Source of the DNA: an uncultured Maribacter sp.
Lineage (GTDB): Bacteria > Bacteroidota > Bacteroidia > Flavobacteriales > Flavobacteriaceae
Reading direction: 5' to 3'
NCBI RefSeq assembly: GCF_947500985.1
Contig: NZ_CANMTX010000007.1
Location: 62,001 to 126,000, forward strand
Length of the DNA: 64,000 bases
Below, in pieces: positions 43,645 through 52,712 of this stretch. Both the position numbers and the translations under genes were made by a program. The notes below the pieces were generated by a model that was given only the letters and a program-made list of their open reading frames with translations, ran no database searches and was not told the DNA's origin. Numbering within the stretch: the stretch's first letter is position 1; each line of letters starts with the position of its first letter.

Positions 43645-44133
43645 ATGAGCTTACCACCAGAAACAACTCCCGTTTTAGAAAATAAAAAGAATATAAAATG
43701 GCTTCAACGACTAAAAGAAGAAAGTTGGGAAGCAGAATTGCTAGTTTCTGCAATTGCTATTTTTGGTACATTTCAACTTTTCGGGTTGATTGAATGGGTC
43801 ACCAATAAATACATAGATTTATTACCTATTGAGCAATATTTTTACGGATATATGATTGTTTTTTTAGGCTTGCTGGCTATTAGTATTCTGGTATCGATGT
43901 TTGTCATCCACTTTATTTTACGAGCTTATTGGATTGGTTTGGTAGGCTTGAACTCGGTCTTTCCTGATTATAGTGTTGAAGATAAGGTATACTCTAAAAT
44001 TTATACAGAAAAGATTTTATCGATACTGCCAAAGCAAGAAAATACTATTCATAAGGTAGATGAATTATGTAGTGTAATTTTTTCTTCGGCATTTACTATA
44101 CTATTGATTTACTCCTACATGTCTTTGTTTTAA
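43645..44133 (+). CDS. Membrane protein, N-terminal part of a probably split gene
   Basis: 162 residues with three hydrophobic segments (about 35-57, 69-92, 143-160). The opening WLQRLKEESWEAELLVSAIAIFG resembles a Bacteroidota family of ~430-residue membrane proteins of unknown function. The frame stops at 44131-44133 while the next frame (+2 shifted) continues with membrane helices and a globular domain that fit the rest of such a protein. So this is either one half of a frameshifted gene or the first of two coupled genes. No function is known. Confidence 0.65.
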   Translation: MSLPPETTPVLENKKNIKWLQRLKEESWEAELLVSAIAIFGTFQLFGLIEWVTNKYIDLLPIEQYFYGYMIVFLGLLAISILVSMFVIHFILRAYWIGLVGLNSVFPDYSVEDKVYSKIYTEKILSILPKQENTIHKVDELCSVIFSSAFTILLIYSYMSLF

Positions 44134-44141
44134 GTATTTAT

Positions 44142-44963
44142 ATGCTGATTTATAATTTGTTATTAGATTATGTCCCGAGTTACATACTGTTAATACCTTT
44201 ATTTATAATTTCAGGTCTTCTTGTGTTACAAATGATTTTTAGTGTCATTGGAAATTTAAAAAAGTATAAGGCGAATGTATGGGTACAAACTTGGATGTTT
44301 AAATTAGTTAAATTAACATCAATGGTCACCTATGGCCCTTTATACCGTAATTTACTTCAAGTGTCCATGGTTTTTGGATCAAACTTTAAAAAGAAAAAAT
44401 CTTTAGTATATCTCGTGCTATCGTTTTTTGCATCAGGAATATTTTTGTCCTTGATGAAAATTCAAGACACAAATATTCCTCATTTGGTTTTTCCAAAAGA
44501 TTATGATGTTAATCTGATGTACTTAAGTTATTACGGTGACCAAAACCCTGATGAATCATTTTTACTGACTCCACAAATACAGTCCGATATTATTGAGGGT
44601 GAAACAGTCAAATTATTTATTCCCGTATTTCATCATGAACGTAATTACCAAGATGCTATATGTGGAGATTATCAGGAAGATGATAGTTGGTCAAATCAAG
44701 AAGAAAGAACTAAATCAAGGAAGTTTTATCTCGATTGCTATAATAAATATCATAAGGTTACTTTAAACGGTCAATTACTGAATGTTGGTTTTCTAAAGAA
44801 GGACCATGCAGTGTCTGAGCAATTTGGTATTGTCGGTTTTATAGATAGAGAGTTCTTAAAGAAAGGAGAGAATACTTTAGTGGTAACAAAAACGCTAGGC
44901 GATGTAAAAGAGTTTAAGTGGACTATTCCCTTTTATTATCAGCCCAATACACAATTAAAATAA
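44142..44963 (+). CDS. Membrane protein, C-terminal part of a probably split gene
   Basis: 273 residues: two membrane segments near the N-terminus (about 12-36, 88-106) and then a soluble, probably periplasmic, domain from ~110 with IPVFHHERNYQDAICGDY. It starts 8 bp after the stop of the preceding ORF in another frame. Reading upstream in this frame stays open and hydrophobic for at least ten codons, which supports a recent frameshift. Combined length with its neighbour is about 435 residues. Function unknown. Confidence 0.65.
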   Translation: MLIYNLLLDYVPSYILLIPLFIISGLLVLQMIFSVIGNLKKYKANVWVQTWMFKLVKLTSMVTYGPLYRNLLQVSMVFGSNFKKKKSLVYLVLSFFASGIFLSLMKIQDTNIPHLVFPKDYDVNLMYLSYYGDQNPDESFLLTPQIQSDIIEGETVKLFIPVFHHERNYQDAICGDYQEDDSWSNQEERTKSRKFYLDCYNKYHKVTLNGQLLNVGFLKKDHAVSEQFGIVGFIDREFLKKGENTLVVTKTLGDVKEFKWTIPFYYQPNTQLK

Positions 44964-45005
44964 CTTTTAAACGCTATTAAGATTATCAAATTTAAAGTAA
45001 TTGTT

Positions 45006-45494
45006 ATGAGGGTAAAATGTTGTTTAATTATACTGTTGATAATGGCTGTAAATGTTTCAGCACAAGAGATTACTACTTTTACGGGCATATGGGGTATGGA
45101 GTATTATCAAGACGATAAGGAAATTACCAAGAAGGAAGTAAAAGATCTATTTTCTAAAAATGATCACATTTATAGCGACTGGAAGAAAGCTGATGCAAAA
45201 AAGACTATTGCGACTATTGCTGTGGTCGGAGAAATTGTTGGAGTAGCTTGGGGGTCGGCAGAATTATTTAATAATGACCCTTTTGTAAGTGATCGAGATA
45301 AAGGTAGAAAGGCAATTGGTCCTTTGTTAGGTGGTATTGGCTCTGGTATAATTGCAATTATATTTTTAAATGGCTCTTATAAGGCAAGAAAACAAGCTAT
45401 ACTTGCTTACAACAAGCAATTTGATGAAAAAACGGTTTTTAAACTAAAGCCGGTAGCTAATGAGAATGGACTAGGTATAGCACTTAGATGGTAA
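45006..45494 (+). CDS. Secreted or membrane protein of unknown function
   Basis: 162 residues with a signal peptide (MRVKCCLIILLIMAVNVSAQ), a short polar stretch with EYYQDDKEITKKEVKDLF, and a glycine-rich hydrophobic pair of segments (IATIAVVGEIVGVAWGSAE, GPLLGGIGSGIIAIIFL) that could be membrane helices. The last 30 residues include KARKQAILAYNKQFD. I recognise no named family; similar proteins occur in flavobacteria. It follows the split membrane gene by 42 bp. Confidence 0.75.
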   Translation: MRVKCCLIILLIMAVNVSAQEITTFTGIWGMEYYQDDKEITKKEVKDLFSKNDHIYSDWKKADAKKTIATIAVVGEIVGVAWGSAELFNNDPFVSDRDKGRKAIGPLLGGIGSGIIAIIFLNGSYKARKQAILAYNKQFDEKTVFKLKPVANENGLGIALRW

Positions 45495-45619
45495 GAAGTT
45501 TAAAAATTTAACACAAAACCTTCGCTTTTTGAGATAGAAATTGAATTTTTTAAAAAAATAAAACGGAAAACGACCATTTTTAAATTTAATTACTATTTTA
45601 GCCAAAGTTTACAAACACA

Positions 45620-45691
45620 ATGACAAAACAATATTTCTGGAACGGTTTTTATTTTTACTTCTTTTTTAAGAGAGGTACGGGACTGTTGTAG
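45620..45691 (+). CDS. Phe/Tyr-rich leader peptide of the pheA operon
   Basis: A 23-codon ORF (ATG 45620, TAG 45689-45691) reads MTKQYFWNGFYFYFFFKRGT then GLL. Ten of its residues are aromatic: six Phe, three Tyr and one Trp, with three Phe codons in a row at 45659-45667. It lies 120 bp before prephenate dehydratase and is followed by a terminator, the classical layout of a leader peptide for transcription attenuation: ribosomes stall at these codons when charged tRNA-Phe (or Tyr) is short. A weak -7 element, TATTTTAG, is at 45594-45601. Confidence 0.88.
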   Translation: MTKQYFWNGFYFYFFFKRGTGLL

Positions 45692-45749
45692 TATATTTTA
45701 AATATAAAATAGAATCTAAGTTCCGATATATATCGGAACTTTTTTTTTG
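45678..45749 (+). terminator. Attenuator: antiterminator and terminator of the pheA leader
   Basis: Terminator: AAGTTCCGATA (45718-45728) pairs with TATCGGAACTT (45731-45741), then a T run. Antiterminator: CGGGACT (45678-45684) can pair with AGTTCCG (45719-45725), the 5' arm of the terminator (one G-U). CGGGACT lies just before the leader stop codon, so a ribosome finishing the peptide covers it and the terminator forms; a ribosome stalled on the Phe/Tyr codons leaves it free. Confidence 0.85.
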
Positions 45750-45811
45750 TTCAAAAATTGAAATCACCTAAACGTAGTAGAAGGATTTTGCAGTAAGTTG
45801 AAATGTGAATT

Positions 45812-46639
45812 ATGAGTTTAAAAATAGCCATACAGGGAATTAAAGGAAGCAACCATCATCAGGTAGCAAAAGATTGTTTTGGTGATGATATCGAGTTGGT
45901 AGAATGCCTTTCTTTCGATGCTTTGGTAGACAAGTTAATATCTAATGAAGCGGATCAAGGTGTTATGGCTATAGAGAATAGCATCGCAGGTTCAATAATA
46001 CCGAATTATGCATTGGTCAATCATAATGACTTGCACATTATAGGTGAGTATTACTTAAATATTCATCATAATTTAATGATGTTGAAGGGGCAGAAAATTG
46101 AAGATATAACTGAGGTCAGTTCTCACCCGATGGCTTTGTTGCAGTGTAAAGAATATTTTAGACAATATCCACATATAAAACTGGTAGAAGATGTTGATAC
46201 AGCAGAGACGGCTAAACGTATTCAAGAGAAGAAATTAAAGCATGTAGCCGCTATTGCACCTCAAGTCGCGGCAGAATTATATGGGTTGGACATCGTAGCG
46301 AACGACATACAGACCATTAAAAATAATGCCACTCGTTTTATCATTGTAAAAACAAAAAATAATGTGTTGCCAGAAGCTGAAATTACAAAGGCTTCATTAC
46401 GGTTCATAACCGACCATAAACGGGGAAGTTTAGCTGCTGTGCTTAATGTCATGAGTGATTGTAGATTGAATTTGACAAAGATTCAGTCATTACCGGTAAT
46501 AGAAACTCCGTGGAAATATGCCTTTTTTGTTGATGTTACTTTTACTGAATATAAAGACTTTGTGAAAGCAAAAAGTCTATTGGACATCATGGCAGAAGAC
46601 TTTAAAGTTTTAGGTGAATATAAAAATGTAAGACAATGA
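45812..46639 (+). CDS. pheA: Prephenate dehydratase
   Basis: Converts prephenate to phenylpyruvate for phenylalanine synthesis. The catalytic dehydratase has GVMAIENSIAGSI near 54 and NNATRFIIV near 170 (Thr-Arg-Phe motif). An ACT regulatory domain follows, where the usual ESRP Phe-binding motif reads QSLP, as I recall for Bacteroidota. 275 residues; no chorismate mutase domain, which is instead fused to the DAHP synthase at the end of the operon. First gene after the attenuator; overlaps the aminotransferase by 4 nt. Confidence 0.94.
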   Translation: MSLKIAIQGIKGSNHHQVAKDCFGDDIELVECLSFDALVDKLISNEADQGVMAIENSIAGSIIPNYALVNHNDLHIIGEYYLNIHHNLMMLKGQKIEDITEVSSHPMALLQCKEYFRQYPHIKLVEDVDTAETAKRIQEKKLKHVAAIAPQVAAELYGLDIVANDIQTIKNNATRFIIVKTKNNVLPEAEITKASLRFITDHKRGSLAAVLNVMSDCRLNLTKIQSLPVIETPWKYAFFVDVTFTEYKDFVKAKSLLDIMAEDFKVLGEYKNVRQ

Positions 46640-47784
46640 TACGTACCGCTGAAAGGTTAAATACCATACAGGAATATTACTTCTCGAAAAAGTTGAGAGA
46701 GGTGCGTGGCTTAATGGCGCAAGGTAAACCAATCATAAATATGGGTATTGGTAGTCCGGATCTGACTCCGTCTCAAGAAGTATTGAATGCAATACAGAAC
46801 GCGGTATTAGAAAATGGTGCACATCAATATCAAAGTTACCAAGGGCTACCTCAGTTAAGAGGTGCAATTGCTAATTTTTATAAGAAGAGGTTTAATGTTG
46901 ACGCCAATCCTGAGTCTGAGATTTTACCATTAATGGGCTCAAAAGAAGGTATAATGCATATTAGCCTTTCTTTTTTGAACGAAGGAGATGAGGTTTTAAT
47001 TCCTAATCCGGGATACCCAACGTACACTTCAGTTACTAATTTGGTAGGCGCAGTGCCTACGTACTATGACTTGACTGAAGATAATGGCTGGTTTCCAGAT
47101 TTAGAAGCATTGGCGAAGCAAGATTTGTCTAAGGTAAAGATCATGTGGTTGAGTTACCCGCATATGCCAACAGGTGCTTCGGCAACTAAAGAGCAGTTTG
47201 TGAAAATAGTAGACTTTGCGAAGCAGCATGATATTCTGTTAGTAAACGACAATCCGTATAGTTTTGTCTTAAATGACGAACCTGCTAGTATATTGAGTAT
47301 ACCGAATGCAAAAGAGGTGTGTTTAGAATTGAATTCATTGAGCAAAACCTTTAATATGGCCGGTTGGCGTGTAGGTTTTGTATTAGGTAGCGAAGAGCAT
47401 ATCAAAGCTATTTTAAAGGTAAAGAGTAATATGGACTCTGGTATGTTTTACGGAATTCAGAAAGGAGCCATAGCAGCATTAGAAAGTACCGATGAATGGT
47501 TCGAGAACTTGAATGCCGTATATAGTGAGCGTAGAGAGTTGATTTTTGAATTGGCAGACACGCTTAAATGTACTTATGATAGAAATGCCGTTGGCTTGTT
47601 CGTATGGGCAAAATTACCAGAAGGCAGTGTGTCATCAGAAGAATTTATAGATAATGTATTGTATACAAAAGATTTGTTCATAACTCCAGGAACCATATTT
47701 GGTAGTAATGGCGAAGGTTATATTCGCTTTTCTCTTTGTATCACAAAAGACAAAATAAAAGAAGCAATTAAAAGATTTGATTAG
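46636..47784 (+). CDS. Class I/II aminotransferase, probably aromatic
   Basis: PLP-dependent transaminase, likely making phenylalanine and tyrosine from their keto acids given its place between pheA and tyrA. The PLP lysine is in LNSLSKTFNMAGWRVGF; NPGYPTYTSV and YPHMPTGA (the normal N of NPTG replaced by HMPTG) are also seen, and VNDNPYSF carries the PLP-binding Asp and Tyr. 382 residues fits the family. LL-diaminopimelate or aspartate aminotransferase activity is the main alternative. Four-nt overlap with pheA implies translational coupling. Confidence 0.88.
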   Translation: MIRTAERLNTIQEYYFSKKLREVRGLMAQGKPIINMGIGSPDLTPSQEVLNAIQNAVLENGAHQYQSYQGLPQLRGAIANFYKKRFNVDANPESEILPLMGSKEGIMHISLSFLNEGDEVLIPNPGYPTYTSVTNLVGAVPTYYDLTEDNGWFPDLEALAKQDLSKVKIMWLSYPHMPTGASATKEQFVKIVDFAKQHDILLVNDNPYSFVLNDEPASILSIPNAKEVCLELNSLSKTFNMAGWRVGFVLGSEEHIKAILKVKSNMDSGMFYGIQKGAIAALESTDEWFENLNAVYSERRELIFELADTLKCTYDRNAVGLFVWAKLPEGSVSSEEFIDNVLYTKDLFITPGTIFGSNGEGYIRFSLCITKDKIKEAIKRFD

Positions 47785-47818
47785 TTAAAAGAAAAATAAC
47801 TAAAGCGTAGCTTTAATA

Positions 47819-48685
47819 ATGAATGTATTTGTAATAGGTATCGGTTTAATAGGAGGTTCTTTAGCGAAAGACATAAAGTCGGCAGTCGACAATGTTACCG
47901 TTTATGGCATAGAATCTAATGAAGCAAATTTAGCTGAGGCATTGTCTTTGGGTATAATCGATAAGACGGCAACCTATCAAGATTTACAATTAGCAGATAT
48001 GGTCATTGTAAGTATACCTGTTGATGTTATGGTTAGCGAGCTTCCGGTAATATTAGATGCTGTTCATGAAGACTGCGTCGTTTTTGATGTGGGGTCGACC
48101 AAATCTTTAATCTGTAAGGTTTTAGAGAATCATCCTAAGAGAAGAAACTTTTTGGCATGCCATCCCATTGCAGGAACAGAATTTTCTGGTCCGTCTGCAG
48201 CAATAAATAATTTATTCAAAGACAAAACTAATATTATTTGCGAGGTAGAATTAACAGCATTTAAGCTTCAAGAAAGAGCTTTGAAAGTTTTTCAGGCAGT
48301 TGGTATGCGAATCAGGTATATGAATCCTATTGCTCATGATAAGCACATTGCTTACGTTTCTCATTTATCGCACATAAGTTCATTTATGTTAGGTAAAACA
48401 GTGATTGAAAAAGAGAAGAACGAGCGCGATATTTTTGATATGGCGGGTAGTGGATTTGAAAGTACGGTACGTTTAGCAAAGAGTTCGCCAGCCATGTGGA
48501 CTCCAATTTTTAAACAGAATAAAGAGAATGTAGTTGAGACATTAGAAGAGTACATTCAAAATCTTACGGCATTTAAAGAAATGTTGCAGAAAGATGATTA
48601 CGAGGGCATTTATAATGAAATGAATAATACGAATAAGATTAAAGGAATATTAAAAAGAAATACCGTTAAACAAGAAATAGAATAA
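47819..48685 (+). CDS. tyrA: Prephenate dehydrogenase
   Basis: NAD(P)-dependent oxidative decarboxylation of prephenate to 4-hydroxyphenylpyruvate for tyrosine. The Rossmann motif is VIGIGLIGGSLAKDI at residue ~5; the active-site His lies in CHPIAGTEFSGP near 116, and HDKHIAYVSHLSH near 172 is typical of the helical dimer domain. 288 residues; no ACT or chorismate mutase domain. Third gene of the aromatic operon. Confidence 0.95.
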   Translation: MNVFVIGIGLIGGSLAKDIKSAVDNVTVYGIESNEANLAEALSLGIIDKTATYQDLQLADMVIVSIPVDVMVSELPVILDAVHEDCVVFDVGSTKSLICKVLENHPKRRNFLACHPIAGTEFSGPSAAINNLFKDKTNIICEVELTAFKLQERALKVFQAVGMRIRYMNPIAHDKHIAYVSHLSHISSFMLGKTVIEKEKNERDIFDMAGSGFESTVRLAKSSPAMWTPIFKQNKENVVETLEEYIQNLTAFKEMLQKDDYEGIYNEMNNTNKIKGILKRNTVKQEIE

Positions 48686-48691
48686 GTAAAA

Positions 48692-49774
48692 ATGGAAAAT
48701 TCAAAACAAATGAGAACATGGTTGGATGATTTACACCTAGACCATCCACTAGTAATAGCAGGGCCATGTAGTGCGGAAACAGAGGAACAAGTGTTAGGTA
48801 TAGCACATTCTTTAAAAGATACCGATGTAAATTATTACAGAGCAGGTATTTGGAAACCTCGTACTCGCCCAGGAAATTTTGAAGGTGTAGGCGCTTTGGG
48901 TCTTAAATGGCTTCAAAAGGTAAAGGCTGAAACAGGTATGAAAACTGCGACAGAGGTTGCAAACCGTGCGCATGTTGAGTTAGCATTAGAGCATGATATT
49001 GATTTATTATGGATTGGTGCAAGATCAACTGTTAGTCCGTTTATCATGCAAGAATTAGCAGATGCTTTAAAAGGTACTGATAAGATCGTATTGGTGAAGA
49101 ATCCAGTGAATCCAGATTTAGCTTTATGGTTAGGTGGTATCGAAAGATTGCATACTGCAGGTATAAAGAAATTAGGCGCAATACACAGAGGGTTCTCAAC
49201 GTATGAGAAAACAAAGTATAGAAATATACCAGAGTGGCAAATGGCGATTGATTTCAAAAACAAATTTCCAGATTTACCATTAATCAACGATCCATCGCAT
49301 ATTACAGGTAAGCGTGATATGATTTTTGATGTATCTCAAACAGCTTTAGATTTGAATTTTGACGGATTGATGATTGAAACTCACCATGATCCAGATAACG
49401 CATGGAGTGATGCTGCACAGCAGGTTACACCAGAGAAATTGATTCAAATCATGAGAGATCTTAAAATTAGAAAAGAAAGTGATCCAGAAGCAGAATACAA
49501 TTCAGAATTAAGTAACCTAAGAGCTCAGATTGATGTTATTGACAATCAAATAATAGAGACATTAGGTAAAAGAATGAAAGTATCTGATGGTATTGGAGCA
49601 CTTAAAAAGCAAAAAAACGTTGCGGTTCTTCAGTCTAATAGATGGAATCAAATTCTAGGTGCTATGATTTTAGAAGGGGAAAGCAAAGGACTAAGTGAAG
49701 AGTTTGTTCTTCGTATGTTCAAAGCTATTCACCAAGAGTCTATTAATCACCAAGAGAAGATAGTAAACGCTTAA
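48692..49774 (+). CDS. Bifunctional DAHP synthase / chorismate mutase (type II)
   Basis: One 360-residue protein opens the shikimate pathway and also makes prephenate. Residues ~1-260 are a type I-beta (KDO8P-like) DAHP synthase: PLVIAGPCSAETEEQ, AGIWKPRTRPGNFEG, LVKNPVNPDLALWLGG, LINDPSHITGKRD. From ~268 the AroQ chorismate mutase follows (LRAQIDVIDNQIIETLGKRM). The N-terminal synthase plus C-terminal mutase order is the Bacteroidota form. It ends the operon 6 bp after tyrA and before a terminator, so chorismate mutase and prephenate-using enzymes are made together. Confidence 0.95.
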   Translation: MENSKQMRTWLDDLHLDHPLVIAGPCSAETEEQVLGIAHSLKDTDVNYYRAGIWKPRTRPGNFEGVGALGLKWLQKVKAETGMKTATEVANRAHVELALEHDIDLLWIGARSTVSPFIMQELADALKGTDKIVLVKNPVNPDLALWLGGIERLHTAGIKKLGAIHRGFSTYEKTKYRNIPEWQMAIDFKNKFPDLPLINDPSHITGKRDMIFDVSQTALDLNFDGLMIETHHDPDNAWSDAAQQVTPEKLIQIMRDLKIRKESDPEAEYNSELSNLRAQIDVIDNQIIETLGKRMKVSDGIGALKKQKNVAVLQSNRWNQILGAMILEGESKGLSEEFVLRMFKAIHQESINHQEKIVNA

Positions 49775-49798
49775 GATTCGCTTAACATTATAAAAACA

Positions 49799-49828
49799 AA
49801 ACATCCGTATTATGCGGATGTTTTTTTA
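49799..49828 (+). terminator. Terminator of the aromatic amino acid operon
   Basis: AACATCCG pairs with CGGATGTT (loop TATTATG), followed by a T run. Confidence 0.9.
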
Positions 49829-49928
49829 TGTCAAATTTTTAAACAGTAAGAAAAGTATTACTTTTTTACAATATCCTTAATTGTGTGTCGTTAGGCATGT
49901 GTAGAACCAATTTAACCAAACCTAGTGT

Positions 49929-52019
49929 ATGAAGAAAGTAGTATTATTTGCCATTATGTTCGTAGCTTCACTATCAGTAAAAGCACAATCTTATATTGGC
50001 TATTTAACCGATAATTATAGTGGGGTAAATGGGGTAATTTCTAACCCAGCGAATATTGCTGATTCCCGTTTTAAAACAGATATCAATTTAGTTGGTATAA
50101 GTGGTTTTCTTGCCAATGACTATGTTGGTGTAGGGTATTCAGATTTAATATCTAGTGATTTTGAGTATGATGATGACGCTATATTATCGCTTTCAGACAA
50201 TAACAATTTTTCGGGTAATGTAGATATATTAGGTCCTTCATTTATGTTCAACGTAGGTAGAACATCATCGATAGCGGTATTTACCAGAGCACGAAGTTTT
50301 GTTACCGGTAATGAATTTAATGGCGAAAGTATTGATAATCTAGATGATAGTATTGATGAAAGTCAAGATTTTATAGTAAATGAAGGAGATTTCTTTGCGG
50401 CTGGTCACGGCTGGGCAGAAGTAGGTATTACTTACGCTCAAGAATTAATGAATAAAGACGAGCACTTTTTAAAAGGTGGTCTTTCGTTAAAATATTTAAA
50501 AGGATTTGGTAATGCGTATGTTACCGGTAGAAATGTAACTATTGATTATGATGCAGATGGTGCAACATTGCCAAATAGCTCTACTATTGGAACATTAGAA
50601 TCTACTGGCGACTTAATTTATGGTCGTGCAGATGATTATGATAATGACAACTATGACTATGAGGTGCCAGATGCAAACGGATTTGGGTTTGATTTAGGTT
50701 TCGTTTATGAGTGGAGACCAGACTATAAAGATTATGAGGTAACTGGTGCTGACGGTGAGAAAACAGTAATGAAAGATAAGAATAAGTACAAGCTTAAATT
50801 TGGCTTGTCACTGACAGATATTGGGTCGGTAAATTACAAAGGTAGTTTGGTAGATACGTACAATATTAATAATACCATTACCCAAGATGATTATGATAAT
50901 ATTGAAGATTCTGATGATTTGCAAAATCTATATACGTTTACTCAAGCTTCTGAAGATTTAAAAGCTGGTTTGCCAACTGCACTACATTTTAATGCAGATT
51001 GGAATATCAAGAATCATTTTTATTTAAACTTCAATACCGATTTATCTATGCGTTCTGCAGGCGAGAATAACCTTAGAACTGCAAATGTATTTTCTTTGAC
51101 CCCTCGTTTTGAAAGCAAGTGGTTTAGCTTCTATTTACCGGTAAGTAGCTATCAGTATAGCGGTCTACAAGTAGGTGCAGGTTTACGAGCGGGTCCACTT
51201 TATATAGGTTCAGGTTCATTGATTTCTACATTTACAAAAAATGAAATTCAAGGTGCAGATGTATATGCAGGTTTAAAAGTGCCGGTATATTACGGTCAGC
51301 CTAAAGATTCTGATGGTGATGGAATACCAAATAAAGAAGATGGTTGTCCTAAAAAAGCAGGTCCAATAGAAAACAACGGTTGCCCTTGGGGAGATACTGA
51401 TGGAGATACTGTTTTAGATAATGAAGATCAATGTCCAGATGAAGCAGGACCAGCAGAAAACAACGGATGTCCATGGATGGATACCGACGGAGATACTTTA
51501 ATGGATAATGAAGATCAATGTCCAGACGAAGCAGGGCCGGTAGAAAACAGCGGTTGCCCTTGGGCAGATTCAGATGGTGATTCAGTTATAGATAAAGATG
51601 ATGAATGCCCTAATGAAATGGGAACTGTGGCAAATAAGGGTTGTCCTGAGCCAGTAGTTACCGCTGAGGTTCAAAAGTCATTGAACGAGTATGCCAAAAC
51701 AATTTTATTTACGACAGGTAAATCGACTCTTAAAGATGAATCTACACCTGTTTTAGTTGATATTATTAGTATTTTGAATGAATACCCAAATGCTAATTTT
51801 ACCATAGAAGGTCATACTGATAGTGTAGGTTCTGAAGCTACGAATCAAAAATTATCAGAGAAAAGAGCGAAAGCTGTTTTGCAATTCTTAGTAGATGGCG
51901 GTATCTCGGCAGCTAGATTAACATCTGTAGGATATGGAGAAAGCAAGCCTATTGCTACGAACATGTATAAAGACGGAAGACAGAAAAACAGACGCGTTGA
52001 GATTAACTTAGCGCAATAG
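49929..52019 (+). CDS. OmpA family protein with TSP3 repeats and DUF5723-like barrel
   Basis: Large outer-membrane protein that links to peptidoglycan. Signal peptide 1-19 (cleavage at VKAQ); residues ~20-455 are a beta-barrel region resembling DUF5723; ~458-575 hold calcium-binding thrombospondin type 3 repeats of the form DTDGD...DQCPDEAGP...NGCPW; ~580-696 is the OmpA C-terminal domain with [24 protein letters not shown] cut by the usual LSxxRA and [16 protein letters not shown]. The TSP3 units show strong sequence similarity among themselves, so recombination within the gene is possible. Monocistronic. Confidence 0.9.
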   Translation: MKKVVLFAIMFVASLSVKAQSYIGYLTDNYSGVNGVISNPANIADSRFKTDINLVGISGFLANDYVGVGYSDLISSDFEYDDDAILSLSDNNNFSGNVDILGPSFMFNVGRTSSIAVFTRARSFVTGNEFNGESIDNLDDSIDESQDFIVNEGDFFAAGHGWAEVGITYAQELMNKDEHFLKGGLSLKYLKGFGNAYVTGRNVTIDYDADGATLPNSSTIGTLESTGDLIYGRADDYDNDNYDYEVPDANGFGFDLGFVYEWRPDYKDYEVTGADGEKTVMKDKNKYKLKFGLSLTDIGSVNYKGSLVDTYNINNTITQDDYDNIEDSDDLQNLYTFTQASEDLKAGLPTALHFNADWNIKNHFYLNFNTDLSMRSAGENNLRTANVFSLTPRFESKWFSFYLPVSSYQYSGLQVGAGLRAGPLYIGSGSLISTFTKNEIQGADVYAGLKVPVYYGQPKDSDGDGIPNKEDGCPKKAGPIENNGCPWGDTDGDTVLDNEDQCPDEAGPAENNGCPWMDTDGDTLMDNEDQCPDEAGPVENSGCPWADSDGDSVIDKDDECPNEMGTVANKGCPEPVVTAEVQKSLNEYAKTILFTTGKSTLKDESTPVLVDIISILNEYPNANFTIEGHTDSVGSEATNQKLSEKRAKAVLQFLVDGGISAARLTSVGYGESKPIATNMYKDGRQKNRRVEINLAQ

Positions 52020-52038
52020 TTTTACAAATATAAATTAG

Positions 52039-52067
52039 AAAGCCTGGTGAATACCAGGCTTTTTTTT
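52039..52067. terminator. Terminator after the OmpA gene
   Basis: AGCCTGGT (52041-52048) pairs with ACCAGGCT (52053-52060), with flanking A and T runs. It can serve both converging genes. Confidence 0.9.
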
Positions 52068-52077
52068 ATGCTATTTT

Positions 52078-52518
52078 TTATCTTTTAAATATGTATCGGG
52101 TAATGAAAATACCTTGTCCGTCAGTGTTTCCAGCATCTGCTTCAACACCACTGGTGACAAAAACAAGTTCCCATCCATTCGTAGCCATATCACTTAGTTT
52201 AGAGGAGATAAGTGCATCATTGGCTGCAATATTCTGAAAACGAATACCAGCAATATTATAAAAGTTCAATAATTTGGTTTCTTCAAAATCCTTAACTCTA
52301 ATATCGCCACGTTTAGATTTGTTTCGGGTATTATCTTCCTCGGTTTGCTCAGATGTAAATTCCTTAAAATCTCTATCAGCATTTGCATCTATAATTCGAG
52401 ATCGACCTAGTCCACTAGGTACAATAGATTCTACACTCGTAATAACTTTATATTCTTGTGCGGTCAATGAAGTTATACTTATGCTAGATAAAAAGCAGAA
52501 TAAAATAATATTTTTCAT
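52078..52518 (-). CDS. Secreted protein of unknown function (DUF4177-like)
   Basis: 146 residues with a signal peptide (cleavage near LTAQ), then YKVITSVESIVPSGLGRSR and a C-terminal segment MATNGWELVFVTSGV that resembles DUF4177-like small domains. Acidic and serine-rich in the middle (FTSEQTEEDNTRNKSKRGD). Similar proteins are found in flavobacteria, always without known function. It converges on the OmpA gene. Confidence 0.75.
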   Translation of the reverse strand: MKNIILFCFLSSISITSLTAQEYKVITSVESIVPSGLGRSRIIDANADRDFKEFTSEQTEEDNTRNKSKRGDIRVKDFEETKLLNFYNIAGIRFQNIAANDALISSKLSDMATNGWELVFVTSGVEADAGNTDGQGIFITRYIFKR

Positions 52519-52654
52519 GATAATGGTTTTTTAAAATGATTGAATTTTGTGCTGTGAAAGTAGCAGGTAAAGCATAAGTAGCAAAGCAATACCCTTTATG
52601 TCATTGTAAAATGATACTTAACCATTACAAAAATCTAGTAGAAAACCAGTAGCC

Positions 52655-52688
52655 AAAAAAAAGACCCGACGCTAAAAGCATCGGGTCT
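52655..52688 (-). terminator. Terminator of the 53-kb secreted-protein gene
   Basis: Read on the minus strand, AGACCCGA (52681-52688) and TCGGGTCT (52662-52669) form the stem and a T run follows (A run on the plus strand). Confidence 0.88.
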
Positions 52689-52712
52689 AATTATATTATA
52701 TGTTTTTGTTTT

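Noticed and set aside
46432-46560. Defective ACT domain in PheA because ESRP is replaced by QSLP
   Set aside because: The rest of the ACT domain is intact, and I recall the same replacement in other Bacteroidota PheA proteins, so it is lineage-typical rather than damage.
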